A stretch of DNA of 64,000 nucleotides from Clostridiales bacterium (GCA_029265405.1 JAJUJI010000007.1:1-64000); one strand, 5' to 3'; numbered from the stretch's first letter, positions 1 through 8,070 are shown. The notes: a model not told the origin generated them from the sequence alone. Translations and numbers: made by a program.

Positions 1-485
1 AGTAACAACGAATTGCAAGAAGTCAGCAAAGGCCGTAGTACCTGGTAAAGGGAAGGGCCGAACAATCGTAAGTCCGAAGAACGGAAAAAGGGAGGCCGAT
101 GCAAAGAAAGCAGAATATCTTGGAGACAAGGGCTGCCTGCAAATGGATAGCGCGGAACGTGAAGAGTATGCGGGAGCGCGGAGCATTGGCAATCGGGAAG
201 CCGAAGAAGCGGGCGGTGCAGAGTCGCTTGAGAAGGTACTGGACAGGGAGAACCTGAACGGAGCCTGCAAGCGTGTGAAGGCCAACAAGGGAGCGCTCGG
301 AATAGACGGTTACATATTCTCACGCACACGATAACAAACAAAAGACTCGAACAGGCCGGATACTACAGTATCCTTGACCGGTACGAGTCCCTGCACTTAT
401 GCGGTTGAACCGCCGCGTACCGAACGGCATGCACGGTGGTGTGAGAGGTCGGTCACTCAATTAATGGGTGGCCTCCTACTTGATT
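1..485 (+). mobile_element. Group II intron remnant (internally deleted)
   Basis: The first ~140 bases look like the structured RNA upstream of a group II intron ORF. The 3' part, from about 398 to 485, matches the domain V/VI end of bacterial introns: a GC hairpin, then GTGTGAGAGGTCGG at 438-451, then a terminal CTCCTACTTGATT at 473-485. Between these lie only the two ends of an intron-encoded reverse transcriptase. The true 5' boundary may be outside the window. With most of its protein gone it cannot move by itself, though the ribozyme parts might still be complemented in trans. The family call rests on the 3' end and the RT remnants. Confidence 0.8.
143..408 (+). pseudogene. Group II intron reverse transcriptase/maturase, internally deleted
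   Basis: The N-terminal part (143 to about 312) reads like an LtrA-type RT start, with LEKVLDRENL and the following KRVKANKGALGIDG. In another frame, 331-408 reads ITNKRLEQAGYYSILDRYES then LHLCG and a stop, which is the usual C-terminus of these proteins. All RT fingers/palm, the YADD region and most of the maturase domain are missing. The two ends are also out of frame, so the N-terminal frame stops at 332-334. This looks like one large internal deletion plus a frame change, and it leaves no functional protein. Confidence 0.8.
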
Positions 486-935
486 GAACAACGGTCGTCA
501 AGCTCGGCGCTCAACGTGCGAGGCGCCGTAAACGGTGCTGCCTCTGCCCCGTGCCGCCGCCCTGCTCCTGTGCCGAATCACTGGCATCCTTCCGCCGCCC
601 AGCATCGGCCTCGCGCCCCAGCAGTTTTTCGATTGTTGCGGCTGAAATTTAAGAGCGGATTTAAGAGCGGGTCGACTTTCACAGACGCTTGAAATATCCA
701 TAGCTTCTTGTATTATAATGCGAAAGGCTGTAAAATAGTATTAAGCGGTTGAAAGAAGTAAACTTGAGAATAAACCGCTTTGTTTGCCTTATTTATTATT
801 GCAGCTTTCAAAAAAGGCAGCGCTGAGCAAAATCCATGGAGTTCGCCATAAAGCAGGTGGCCCGGACGCACCGTTCCTTACAGTATGGCGTAAAACCGAT
901 TGAGAAGCTTCGAAATATTGGCGCGAGGTGTGAAA
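486..935. other. Non-coding stretch downstream of the intron remnant
   Basis: I see no convincing gene here. Short ORFs in both directions lack ribosome-binding sites and recognisable content. The second half becomes AT-rich and contains a promoter-like pair at 689-719, ahead of the gene at 936. Confidence 0.6.
689..719 (+). promoter_or_regulatory. Possible sigma-A type promoter
   Basis: TTGAAA at 689-694 and a perfect TATAAT at 714-719 are separated by 19 bases, slightly longer than ideal. It could drive the gene pair that starts at 936, leaving a long (over 200 base) leader. Confidence 0.4.
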
Positions 936-1361
936 ATGCTAAGCTTATTGGATCAGCTCAAGGACCTTTTGGGTAAGGAAATAGCCGCTCTGGCGGCATT
1001 CGGATGGGCCGTGGCGTGGGGCGCGGCGCAGAATTTTTTTGATAAGCTGTCTGCGCCGACAGTCGCCGGCCCCGGCAAGGCGGATATTTTGCGATATGGA
1101 ATGGATATTCTTCAGGGTGGAAATTCAAAAGAAGCCTGTCAGAAGGCTGCGGACGGCATTTATAATTTGCTGCTGCCTGGGTTTGGAGATATGATGGCGC
1201 CCATGGTTTCCGGGGTAACCAACCTGATAGACGCGGGAGATCGGATCGGCGCCGCTTCCGGCTCCGGTTCGGCCGGCTTCTATACTCCGCATTCCACCGG
1301 AGCCGGGCGGCAAGGCGGCTTGCAGGATATTTTGCCGGAGGAGGATAAACCGGATGAATAA
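936..1361 (+). CDS. Small protein of unknown function, coupled to PrsW-like protease
   Basis: This encodes about 141 residues. The ATG at 936 is chosen over an upstream in-frame codon at 900 because GCGAGGTG at 922-929 is a good ribosome-binding site. The N-terminal third is helical and fairly hydrophobic (KEIAALAAFGWAVAWGAAQN). A Gly/Pro-rich middle, a second apolar stretch (LLLPGFGDMMAPMVSGVTNL) and an acidic C-terminus ending PEEDKPDE follow. No family is recognised. The stop overlaps the start of the next gene by eight bases, so translation is likely coupled. Partner or substrate of the downstream membrane protease is a guess. Confidence 0.6.
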   Translation: MLSLLDQLKDLLGKEIAALAAFGWAVAWGAAQNFFDKLSAPTVAGPGKADILRYGMDILQGGNSKEACQKAADGIYNLLLPGFGDMMAPMVSGVTNLIDAGDRIGAASGSGSAGFYTPHSTGAGRQGGLQDILPEEDKPDE

Positions 1362-2472
1362 GAGCGTCAGGATTATCCTCCAGCTTGCGTTTGCGGCTGC
1401 CGCCCTGGGCTTGCTTTGGATTGCCGGCGTCAATCCCTACAATCTGCTCATGTGCTTTTGGTGGCCGCTGCTTACGGTGCTGCAGATGGCTGTACTGCTG
1501 TTTTTTTTCAGCAGTCTGCCGTATAGGCATCTGTTCGCCGCGCTGGGCCTCGGAGCGTCGGCGGTGCCTCTGGCAACCTTCCTGATTCAGAAGCCGCTGA
1601 ATCTGCTGCTGGAAGGAACGCGGTTTCAGTACTTAATGGGCCGCTTCGAGGCGCTTGGAACGATTAATCTGCAAGCGCCGCTAATCGCTCCGTTAACAGA
1701 GGAAATCACAAAAATGCTTCCCGTTGCTTTTTTTGTTATCCTGCTGATGAAATATAAAAAATACAGGCTGCTGTCCCCCATAGACTTTGCTCTGCTGGGT
1801 CTTGCAGCCGGAGCGGGCTTTGATATTTTCGAAAATATCTGCCGCTTTATGAACGGCTATTATGACGTGCTGGGTTTTTACAGGACCGAGGTTATGGAGC
1901 CGATTCCGGGCGTTTTCGGGCTTTATCTGTTTCCGTGCATGATAAAAAGCGAGTATTTGGGCAACCCCATGATATGGTTCGGCCACGCCGGGCTGACGGG
2001 CGCGATATCGCTGGCCTTCGGGTTCTTCATTTATCTGAAAAAGAAACGGTACATAATTCTGCCCGTTGCCGCTTACATCCTCTGCGCCTTTGACCATTCC
2101 ATGTGGAACTGGTACCAGCCTTACCCGGAGCAGAAATGGGCAAAAATTCTTCCGGCGCTGACGCTTTACGGCCGGCTGATTCCGATATTGTTTGCCTTTG
2201 GGCTGCTGGCTGCGATTTTTATGCTGATGCGAAATAGGAAACGCTTCAAGGCGTTGCTGAAAAAAACGGATCATCCGGAGCGGGCATCCGCCGGCATAAG
2301 GAACAAGCTCGATAGCGCCATCCGGGGCGTCCGGCGGCGCAATCAATTGGCCAACGCTTTCCGCCATTATATAAAGCGTGGCGTCAAGGGCGAGCCTTTT
2401 GACGTCGTAACGGCAGAGCTTGCTGGCTTGCTTCAGCCGCTGCCCGCGCGCTCGGAACCGTGTAAGATGTGA
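1354..2472 (+). CDS. PrsW-family intramembrane protease-like protein
   Basis: This 372-residue protein has about eight hydrophobic segments and a basic soluble tail. It carries the conserved polar motifs of the PrsW glutamic-type intramembrane proteases: EEITK after APLT (about residue 115), FDIFEN (about 155), a His in GHAGLTGAISLAFGF (about 210), and DHSMWNW (about 250). In Bacillus, PrsW performs site-1 cleavage of the anti-sigma factor RsiW; no sigma/anti-sigma pair is seen here, so the substrate is unknown. It starts inside the preceding gene. A C-terminal extension of about 90 basic residues (from RNRKRFKALLKK onward) follows the last membrane segment and is not part of the core fold I recognise. 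Confidence 0.75.
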   Translation: MNKSVRIILQLAFAAAALGLLWIAGVNPYNLLMCFWWPLLTVLQMAVLLFFFSSLPYRHLFAALGLGASAVPLATFLIQKPLNLLLEGTRFQYLMGRFEALGTINLQAPLIAPLTEEITKMLPVAFFVILLMKYKKYRLLSPIDFALLGLAAGAGFDIFENICRFMNGYYDVLGFYRTEVMEPIPGVFGLYLFPCMIKSEYLGNPMIWFGHAGLTGAISLAFGFFIYLKKKRYIILPVAAYILCAFDHSMWNWYQPYPEQKWAKILPALTLYGRLIPILFAFGLLAAIFMLMRNRKRFKALLKKTDHPERASAGIRNKLDSAIRGVRRRNQLANAFRHYIKRGVKGEPFDVVTAELAGLLQPLPARSEPCKM

Positions 2473-2533
2473 AAAACGTTCGTTTCGTTAGCTTCCGCAT
2501 TATGCGAGCAAGCTCTGTTTGTTTCTGATCTAA

Positions 2534-3350
2534 AAAGTGAGCCACGCGCTGATCAGAAAGTGAGACACTCAGCGCCAGCCTGAATTTGAGCCGCCTGTCT
2601 ATGAGTGTTGAGCTTTCAAGGTCTGCTCAAGCCTGTAGGAATCGCCGTTCATGTCCAGGACATAAGACTTGAACGTCAGCCGGTCCACCTGCGCCGCAAC
2701 GAGCGCCGTGTTTTCGAACATCTCCGTCCACCGTGAAAACGGCAGATTCGTTGTGACGATGCTGCTGCCGCGCTCTCTGCGGTCTAAGACGACCCTGAAC
2801 AGCAGCTCGGACCGAAACCTGTCGAAGCTTAAGTAGCTAATCTCGTCCAGGATGAGCAGTTCGGCCTGGCGTATGAGTTTCTCCGGCCTGCCCAGGACAT
2901 AGCTGTCTTTGGTCTCGGCAAGCTCGGTGGACGGCGTTGCCGCGTTTTAAACAGCACGCTCATGCCGAGCGCTCAGGCCTTCAGGCCAAGCCCTATGGCC
3001 ATGCGGGTCTTACCGCAGCCCGGATTGCCGACCGTGACCTCAAAGCGGGCGTCCGGGCGCGCTCTTCGCAAAATATCGGGGTACCCGGAAAAGGAGTGCA
3101 ACCTCAATTGACGGGCGTACGGACGGCATGCGAGAAGGCGCCTTGCGCTCCCGCGGCACCGCTTGCGCCGGCGCAGTATTTCGACACTATGTTGCGGGAG
3201 CTGTGCATCGCCCCTGGCGATGCTCCTCTGAATCTCTCAATGCAGGCGCCGCTGCCGCATCTCCTTGCAATCCTTTATTGTGACGACCACCTCATTACCT
3301 CTGCCTCGAGCTTATCCTCATAAATGAGGCTTTTTCAAGTGGTTCACTTT
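2534..3350. mobile_element. IS21-type insertion sequence remnant
   Basis: The element is bounded by AAAGTGAGCCAC at 2534-2545 and GTGGTTCACTTT at 3339-3350. These are inverted repeats with one mismatch in 12. A second copy of the left repeat, AAAGTGAGACAC, lies at 2557-2568; tandem terminal repeats are usual in IS21 elements. Inside is a decayed istB on the minus strand. The istA transposase that should precede it is absent, and 3061-3338 contains nothing I can recognise. At about 0.8 kb it is far shorter than an intact IS21 (about 2-2.5 kb), so it is dead. Confidence 0.7.
2599..3060 (-). pseudogene. istB: IstB-like transposition ATPase, broken
   Basis: Read on the minus strand, this shows a Walker A GNPGCGKT, then an in-frame TGA after GLGLKA. 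After a frame change at about 2935-2950, TELAETKDSYVLGRPEKLIR continues into Walker B LLILDEISYLSFDR, then VTTNLPFSRWTEMF, DRLTFKSYVLDMNGDSYRLE and a stop at 2599-2601. These are the hallmarks of IstB, the AAA+ helper of IS21 transposition. The N-terminal domain is not recognisable. At least one stop codon and one frameshift make it non-functional. Confidence 0.8.
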
Positions 3351-3525
3351 CGGGTAAGCGTATATAAGTAGCGTGAGTAGAAGAAAACGAAAGTACGATG
3401 GAACTGAGAAGAAGCAACGGGAATAGGTGCTTTTTAACGTTTTATAGATTTTCCGGATGTCGTTAATACAGGTTCAGCTCGGCGCAAAGCTGTTTTGTTA
3501 TCAATTAAATATTGAGGAGTTTATT
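3061..3525. other. Degenerate sequence and leader before lipoprotein gene
   Basis: The part to 3350 is the remaining interior and right end of the IS remnant; none of its short ORFs resembles a known protein. The part from 3351 to 3525 is AT-richer and ends in the ribosome-binding site of the next gene. No clear promoter was identified. Confidence 0.5.
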
Positions 3526-4098
3526 ATGGAGATAAATATGCGCAAAATGGATGGATGGATAGTTGGCATCATTATCGCATTTTTAGCTGTTATTTCAGCC
3601 TCCTGCGCCAAAACAGCCGGTACGGAGCTGACTGACGACGAGGTTGTCGATCTGTACAATAAAGCAAAGGAAGCGTACGGCTGGTTCGATCTGACAACGA
3701 TACCATTTGACACCGAAAAAAATATAGAGGCCGGCGGCGAAAGATACTTCGAGGTCACTACGCCGGGCATCGCTTCAAAAAAAGCGCTTGCAGACTATCT
3801 CAACGAGTTTTTCGCAGACGACATTACCGAAGGATTGATGGCCATGTCGTCCGACAGATATGTGGAACATGAAGGCAAGCTGTACGTCCTGCCGGCGGAC
3901 AGGGGAACGGACATTTTTAAGGGTGCAGAATCCTATGAGGTGGTCAGGGTATCGGAGAAGCAGATAAAGCTTGCGGTCACAGTGGAATTATATGGGGATC
4001 CTGCGCAAAGGAATGTAACCGGATATAAGCAATACGACTTCTTTCTGGAGTTTTCAGATGGCCGATGGAGGTTCACAAACTTTGAGATGGTAAGATGA
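3526..4098 (+). CDS. IseA-like secreted/lipoprotein
   Basis: This encodes 190 residues. Start ATG 3526 follows GAGGAG at 3514-3519. An N-terminal hydrophobic segment (WIVGIIIAFLAVISAS) ends at Cys in SASC, a weak lipobox, so it is probably exported and perhaps lipidated. The mature part begins with an acidic helix (DDEVVDLYNKAKEAYGWFD) and contains KLYVLPADRGTDIFKG and a final aromatic strand WRFTNFEMVR. This pattern resembles Firmicute proteins annotated as IseA DL-endopeptidase inhibitors, which bind and restrain cell-wall hydrolases. The family call is from memory of the pattern and tentative. It stands alone. Confidence 0.6.
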   Translation: MEINMRKMDGWIVGIIIAFLAVISASCAKTAGTELTDDEVVDLYNKAKEAYGWFDLTTIPFDTEKNIEAGGERYFEVTTPGIASKKALADYLNEFFADDITEGLMAMSSDRYVEHEGKLYVLPADRGTDIFKGAESYEVVRVSEKQIKLAVTVELYGDPAQRNVTGYKQYDFFLEFSDGRWRFTNFEMVR

Positions 4099-4231
4099 CT
4101 GCAGCCGGTAAGAGCCGCAAGACGAGGATAGATGCTTTTTTTGTCAGTTGCCGGAAGCGTTGAACCGGTGAGCGTGCACTCAGACCCATAGGGATTCAAT
4201 TTTATTTGAAAAATAACCTTTTTCCTGTCAC

Positions 4232-4285
4232 AAAAACCTCCTCTGATTTGTTTTATTAGTGAGAACAAATTTAGAGGAGGTTTTT
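4232..4285 (+). promoter_or_regulatory. Long hairpin carrying the ribosome-binding site of the next gene
   Basis: AAAAACCTCCTCT at 4232-4244 is the exact reverse complement of AGAGGAGGTTTTT at 4273-4285, and the inner parts TTTGTT and AACAAA also pair. The 3' arm contains AGGAGG (4275-4280), so the Shine-Dalgarno of the following ORF would be buried in the RNA stem. It could act as a terminator/attenuator ahead of that gene or as a translational switch. Confidence 0.55.
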
Positions 4286-4289
4286 CCAT

Positions 4290-4718
4290 ATAAAAGAAAA
4301 GGTTTTATCCGCAGAATTGGGCGTGTTGCTTCTTATTACTGTTCAAACGCCTGGAGCGCTGGCTATGGGGGAAACAGGCGCAGCGCCGGAGGCGGAAATG
4401 TCCGTCATGAATACCTGCATCAACCAGGCAAGCACCGCGCTGAGCATTTCGGCAGGCGGGACGTCCGCCGTATACGGGTTTGTGCAGAAAACGCCCGCCG
4501 GGAAGCATATTTATATCTCTTTAACCTTGCAGAGGAACTACAACGGCACATGCTCAGACGTGACCGGCCGGTCTTCATCCTCGACGTCCTCGTCGGCCTA
4601 CATCCTCGAGACATACCATGCCTCAAGCGGGACTTACAGGGTTGAGACGCAGTACCATGTATACTGTGACGGCGGATACGAGTCCGGCATAGTCTATAGC
4701 AATACTGCGATTTGTTAA
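4290..4718 (+). CDS. Small secreted Cys-containing protein with apparent AUA start
   Basis: The reading frame is open back to an ATA at 4290, nine bases after a perfect AGGAGG. From there it reads I-KEKVLSAELGVLLLITVQ, followed by TPGALA and MGETG: a good signal peptide with a likely AxA cleavage site. The first conventional alternative, TTG at 4317, has no ribosome-binding site and would lose the positively charged N-terminus. The mature part (about 120 residues) is Ser/Thr/Gly-rich with four Cys (NTCINQ, NGTCSD, VYCDGG, TAIC), suggesting disulfides. No family is recognised. Either AUA is used at low efficiency or the start codon was lost by a G-to-A change. Confidence 0.55.
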   Translation: MKEKVLSAELGVLLLITVQTPGALAMGETGAAPEAEMSVMNTCINQASTALSISAGGTSAVYGFVQKTPAGKHIYISLTLQRNYNGTCSDVTGRSSSSTSSSAYILETYHASSGTYRVETQYHVYCDGGYESGIVYSNTAIC

Positions 4719-4799
4719 CCGAAAAAATATGGAATAAGCGCGGAAGATGCGATTCCGGTGGGCTGTTTAATTTTATTTAAATAGCATAAATTTGTAAAA

Positions 4800-4829
4800 T
4801 TGAAAAAGTGCAATATTTTAATATATAAT
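4800..4829 (+). promoter_or_regulatory. Probable promoter for the AT-rich orphan gene
   Basis: TTGAAA at 4800-4805 and TATAAT at 4824-4829 are separated by 18 bases, within an AT-rich intergenic stretch directly upstream of the gene at 4886. Confidence 0.55.
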
Positions 4830-4885
4830 TTTATTGTTGATATTTTAACTATGATTTACATTTTATTTTGAAAGGAGCATGCTCT

Positions 4886-5590
4886 ATGGCAATCGACGAA
4901 TTGGTAATCATAAAAGGGAGCGCTATGTTCCATGAGACAGGAAAAGGTGCGCATTACTATGCTTTTTCCAGCTATAGCACAACTTATCAAGAAGCCTTTG
5001 CAAATATCAAGCTTCCAACCAGCTTTAATAATGCCAATAATACAAGAAACGGATATATTTCCTTAGGAATCTTTGGTATTGCTCACGGAATTGACTTGGG
5101 TTTAAAAAATGACGGCAATGGTTGGTATCCTTTTTCTTACGATGTGGGTTATGACTTTGTGGAGTATAATTATTGCAGGGCCCCAAGCAACGCAACCAAT
5201 GCTATTATAACTGTAAATCCAGTTAATAGTACAACTGTAAGAATGTATGTTCAATTTTTGAACTCAAATGGGAATAATGTGGGTACAATGTTTGAACAAA
5301 ATATTAGTGTAAGCTCCGGAAACCTCCAGAACAATAGCGGCTATATATCATGTCGTTTCTATAGATTTGCTTCTCTTGTGCCAAAAGGGTCTGATAATCA
5401 ACAGGATTGTTCCAATATGCTGGGTGGTCGATTTACAAATTTGGGATTATATAACAGAAACACCTCAAGCTATGATACTTGGGGCATCAGCACGAATAGG
5501 GTAACAAATGCGTGGAAAGTATCTCCAGAGAGAATGAGTCTTAGTTATACCTCGCATAATGATACTTTTGGTATCGATCATTGGGCATAA
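4886..5590 (+). CDS. AT-rich orphan protein, Asn/aromatic-rich, function unknown
   Basis: This encodes 234 residues. ATG 4886 is placed eight bases after AAAGGAG (4871-4877); an upstream in-frame TTG is less likely. There is no signal peptide or membrane segment. The protein is rich in Asn, Ser, Tyr and Phe with alternating polar/aromatic patterns (YYAFSSYSTTYQEAF, VRMYVQFLNSNGNNVGTMF), as in beta-sandwich or lectin-like folds. This is an impression, not a match. Base composition is clearly more AT-rich than the flanking chromosome and codon use differs, which suggests recent acquisition. It has its own promoter, and a hairpin follows. Confidence 0.65.
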   Translation: MAIDELVIIKGSAMFHETGKGAHYYAFSSYSTTYQEAFANIKLPTSFNNANNTRNGYISLGIFGIAHGIDLGLKNDGNGWYPFSYDVGYDFVEYNYCRAPSNATNAIITVNPVNSTTVRMYVQFLNSNGNNVGTMFEQNISVSSGNLQNNSGYISCRFYRFASLVPKGSDNQQDCSNMLGGRFTNLGLYNRNTSSYDTWGISTNRVTNAWKVSPERMSLSYTSHNDTFGIDHWA

Positions 5591-5670
5591 TATTTTGTTT
5601 ATTTTTAGCCGCATAATTTATTAATTGCAATTCAGCTAACGTGAAACAACGATAGGTATGAGGTAAATGG

Positions 5671-5726
5671 ATCTAAGGAGCCGCAGTTTGTTTGACAGCT
5701 CAAAACAGATCGGCGGTTCCTTAGAT
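5671..5726 (+). terminator. Hairpin downstream of the orphan gene
   Basis: ATCTAAGGAGCCGC at 5671-5684 pairs with GCGGTTCCTTAGAT at 5713-5726 (14 pairs, one G-U) across a 28-base loop. There is no strong T-run after it, so it may be a weak terminator or another structured element. Confidence 0.4.
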
Positions 5727-5748
5727 TATTGGGATCTTTAGCAAAAGC

Positions 5749-5776
5749 TTGACTTATTAATATGCTTTCTTACTAT
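5749..5776 (+). promoter_or_regulatory. Probable promoter for the SLH protein gene
   Basis: TTGACT at 5749-5754 and TACTAT at 5771-5776 are 16 bases apart. An alternative -10, TATTAT at 5774-5779, gives 19. The region is AT-rich and lies 65 bases before the start codon. Confidence 0.5.
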
Positions 5777-5841
5777 TATATATATTAAAAATAAATATTG
5801 TCATGGAAAAACTGATAAACATATAGTTGGAGGCTGATACA

Positions 5842-7362
5842 GTGAAGAGGCTTTTAAAACGTATGCTTTGCCCTTTGATTTGCTTATTATTGTGCCGCAT
5901 GCCGATTTACGCGATTGCCTCGAACTATCAAACCGAGAATAATGTCGGCTTTGATGCAGCTCTCGCGGAAAAATTAAATAAGCTTGGATTGTTCATGGGA
6001 GTCTCAGCCAACATCGACGGAACAAATGACTATGATTTAGACCGCAAACCGAACAGGCTTGAAGCCCTGGTCATGCTTGTAAGAGCGTTGGGGAAAAAGT
6101 CCCAAGCGGAAGCATATCCGAAAACGCACCCCTTTGCCGATGTGCCATCTTGGGCTGACGGCTATGTATCCTACGCATATGACAAGGGCCTGACAAAAGG
6201 TCTCTCAGACAAGCTGTTCGGCTCAAAGGAAACGGCGTCGGCGGAAATGTATCTTACATTCATGCTTCGTGCATTGGGGTATTCGGATGCGGAAGGCGGA
6301 GACTTTGTTTGGAACGCGCCATGGGCGTTGGCGGCATGGTGCGGTATATTGCCATCATCGCAGTTAGGAACGGATTTTTTAAGAGCAGATGCGGTGGACG
6401 TGACCTGCGCTGCTTTATACTCACGTCTTAAAGGAAGTCAAACGACACTTTATGAGCGGCTTATTTCAGCGGGGTGTTTTACCAGGGCGCAGTTTGCTTC
6501 CGTGTTTGCTGACCGCCCTTCTAACTCATACAACCGGCTTGACACCCAAATATCAAAGGCTATTGCAGCCGCAAGGAAGTTGGGTTTATCTGACGGCAGT
6601 AAATACTCCGCGGAATGCCACATCATAACAGACATCAACGACTGCGGCGATGTTATTAAGGTATCGGCTCTTGTCTGTCTTGGCGACGCGGCGCTAAGCG
6701 AGGATTTCGGTTCTATCCGCGACTTTAAGGAAACGATAGACCTTTGGCTCCTTGAATTGGATCCCGATACCATGGAATGCCTGTCTTGCCGAACCGCCGA
6801 AGAATTGGCCGCGCAGGGGCTATCCTTGGAATCGTATTTTTCCGGCAAAACGCTTACTGCCCGTGAAACGTTGAGCAAGGGTATGTCAGACGTTTGCAAA
6901 ATGTCGGTGCAAATGCAAATTGATGAAGGCATGCTTGGATATAGGAAAAGATATGATTCATATGACAAGGCGCTTGCGGCCGTAAAGGCGTCCATTACAG
7001 AAATAAGCCAAAATCTGGAAACCGAGCTTTGCACAATTATTTCCGGAAAGCTTGGAGGAGTACCGCACGGCCCCATTCCGTACCTCTATCTTGTCTATAA
7101 ACCGGGCTCATATGTGGGCGAGGGTATAACCGTACGGCTTCCTTTGCCGAGGGAAAACTATATAGGCCTTATGTCGGAGCCGGAAAACCTAAAACTGAGC
7201 GAAAATAGCCTTACGCTTTATTATTCAAAAAGTTTTAGCAAGCGCCTCGTATTTGATGAAGGACTGCCATCGGAAAACGTAGTTCATGAGGCCGGGACTT
7301 ACAGCTATACCGTCGACCTAAAAACCGGAGTGACTTCGCTGACCGTATTCCCAAACGGCTAA
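5842..7362 (+). CDS. S-layer homology (SLH) domain protein, secreted
   Basis: This encodes 506 residues from GTG 5842, which follows GGAGG at 5828-5832. The upstream TTG overlaps that site and is rejected. A signal peptide (LLKRMLCPLICLLLCRMPIYAIA) is followed by about two SLH repeats: LNKLGLFMGV with RLEALVMLVRALG, then PFADVPSWADGYVSYAYDKG with TAEMYLTFMLRALGY-like sequence. These repeats anchor proteins to cell-wall secondary polymers. The C-terminal ~300 residues belong to no family I recognise and could be the exposed functional part. The gene is monocistronic with its own promoter. Confidence 0.8.
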   Translation: MKRLLKRMLCPLICLLLCRMPIYAIASNYQTENNVGFDAALAEKLNKLGLFMGVSANIDGTNDYDLDRKPNRLEALVMLVRALGKKSQAEAYPKTHPFADVPSWADGYVSYAYDKGLTKGLSDKLFGSKETASAEMYLTFMLRALGYSDAEGGDFVWNAPWALAAWCGILPSSQLGTDFLRADAVDVTCAALYSRLKGSQTTLYERLISAGCFTRAQFASVFADRPSNSYNRLDTQISKAIAAARKLGLSDGSKYSAECHIITDINDCGDVIKVSALVCLGDAALSEDFGSIRDFKETIDLWLLELDPDTMECLSCRTAEELAAQGLSLESYFSGKTLTARETLSKGMSDVCKMSVQMQIDEGMLGYRKRYDSYDKALAAVKASITEISQNLETELCTIISGKLGGVPHGPIPYLYLVYKPGSYVGEGITVRLPLPRENYIGLMSEPENLKLSENSLTLYYSKSFSKRLVFDEGLPSENVVHEAGTYSYTVDLKTGVTSLTVFPNG

Positions 7363-7452
7363 ATGGCTATGATAAAGCTTGATATGTGAGATGTATGAAA
7401 ATGAGCGCAAAAGCGCTGGCAGAATCACCTGTTCCTAATAGGTCGCAAGCTG

Positions 7453-8070
7453 TCATTTTAACTCTTTCCTCATAGTTACATGTCCATTTTTATCCGCTTC
7501 CGCAACTTTGTTAAACCCCGCTTTCTCATATAATCGAAGGGGGCCATGGCTGTCCCATTCGTATCGCTCGTTTCTTAGGACGGGGAAGCTGACAACCGCC
7601 AGATACCCTTCGATTTTCGCGTCGGCTATGACCCGGTTCAATAGTGCGGTGGCGACGCCTTTTCCGCGATATTCAGGGGCGATTTCAAAACACACCACGG
7701 CTTTTTCACGATTTTCGACAGGCGCGTGAAAAGGTACGTCATATAAAGGATCGCAGGGGTAATTCGCCCTGTCGTTGGCATTGCACCAACCTATCGCTTT
7801 CCCGTCCGCATATGCCAGGTAACCCCTCAAAACGCCATCCTCTATTTGCTTTTGGGCGACCTCACGGGAAACGCGGCCGGGATCTCGCCCTTTTGCATTG
7901 TCTAATGCTGCTTTCGCCTGCTCTTTGCTCATTTGATACATCTGGCAATAGCACCGGTATGGGGAATCGTCCGTAAAAGCCCGGTTTTCAAAAAAATCAA
8001 AATAATCGGCGGAAAGCTCGGAAGTAAGCGGCTTGATAGTAATTGCAACGTTTCCTGTCGGTTTTGCCAT
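7453..8070 (-). CDS. GNAT-family N-acetyltransferase
   Basis: This encodes 205 residues. Start ATG at 8070 lies six bases after GGAGAG; a preceding in-frame ATG abuts that site. The acetyl-CoA binding signature is EIAPEYRGKGVATALLNRVI (Q/RxxGxG/A pattern), followed by EGYLAVVSFP and LRLYEKAGF near the C-terminus. The N-terminal part (YCQMYQMSKEQAKAALDNAK) and GWCNANDRANYP resemble the group of small Firmicute acetyltransferases with a Cys-containing substrate pocket. The acceptor is unknown. It is a single gene transcribed away from its neighbours. Confidence 0.85.
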   Translation of the reverse strand: MAKPTGNVAITIKPLTSELSADYFDFFENRAFTDDSPYRCYCQMYQMSKEQAKAALDNAKGRDPGRVSREVAQKQIEDGVLRGYLAYADGKAIGWCNANDRANYPCDPLYDVPFHAPVENREKAVVCFEIAPEYRGKGVATALLNRVIADAKIEGYLAVVSFPVLRNERYEWDSHGPLRLYEKAGFNKVAEADKNGHVTMRKELK

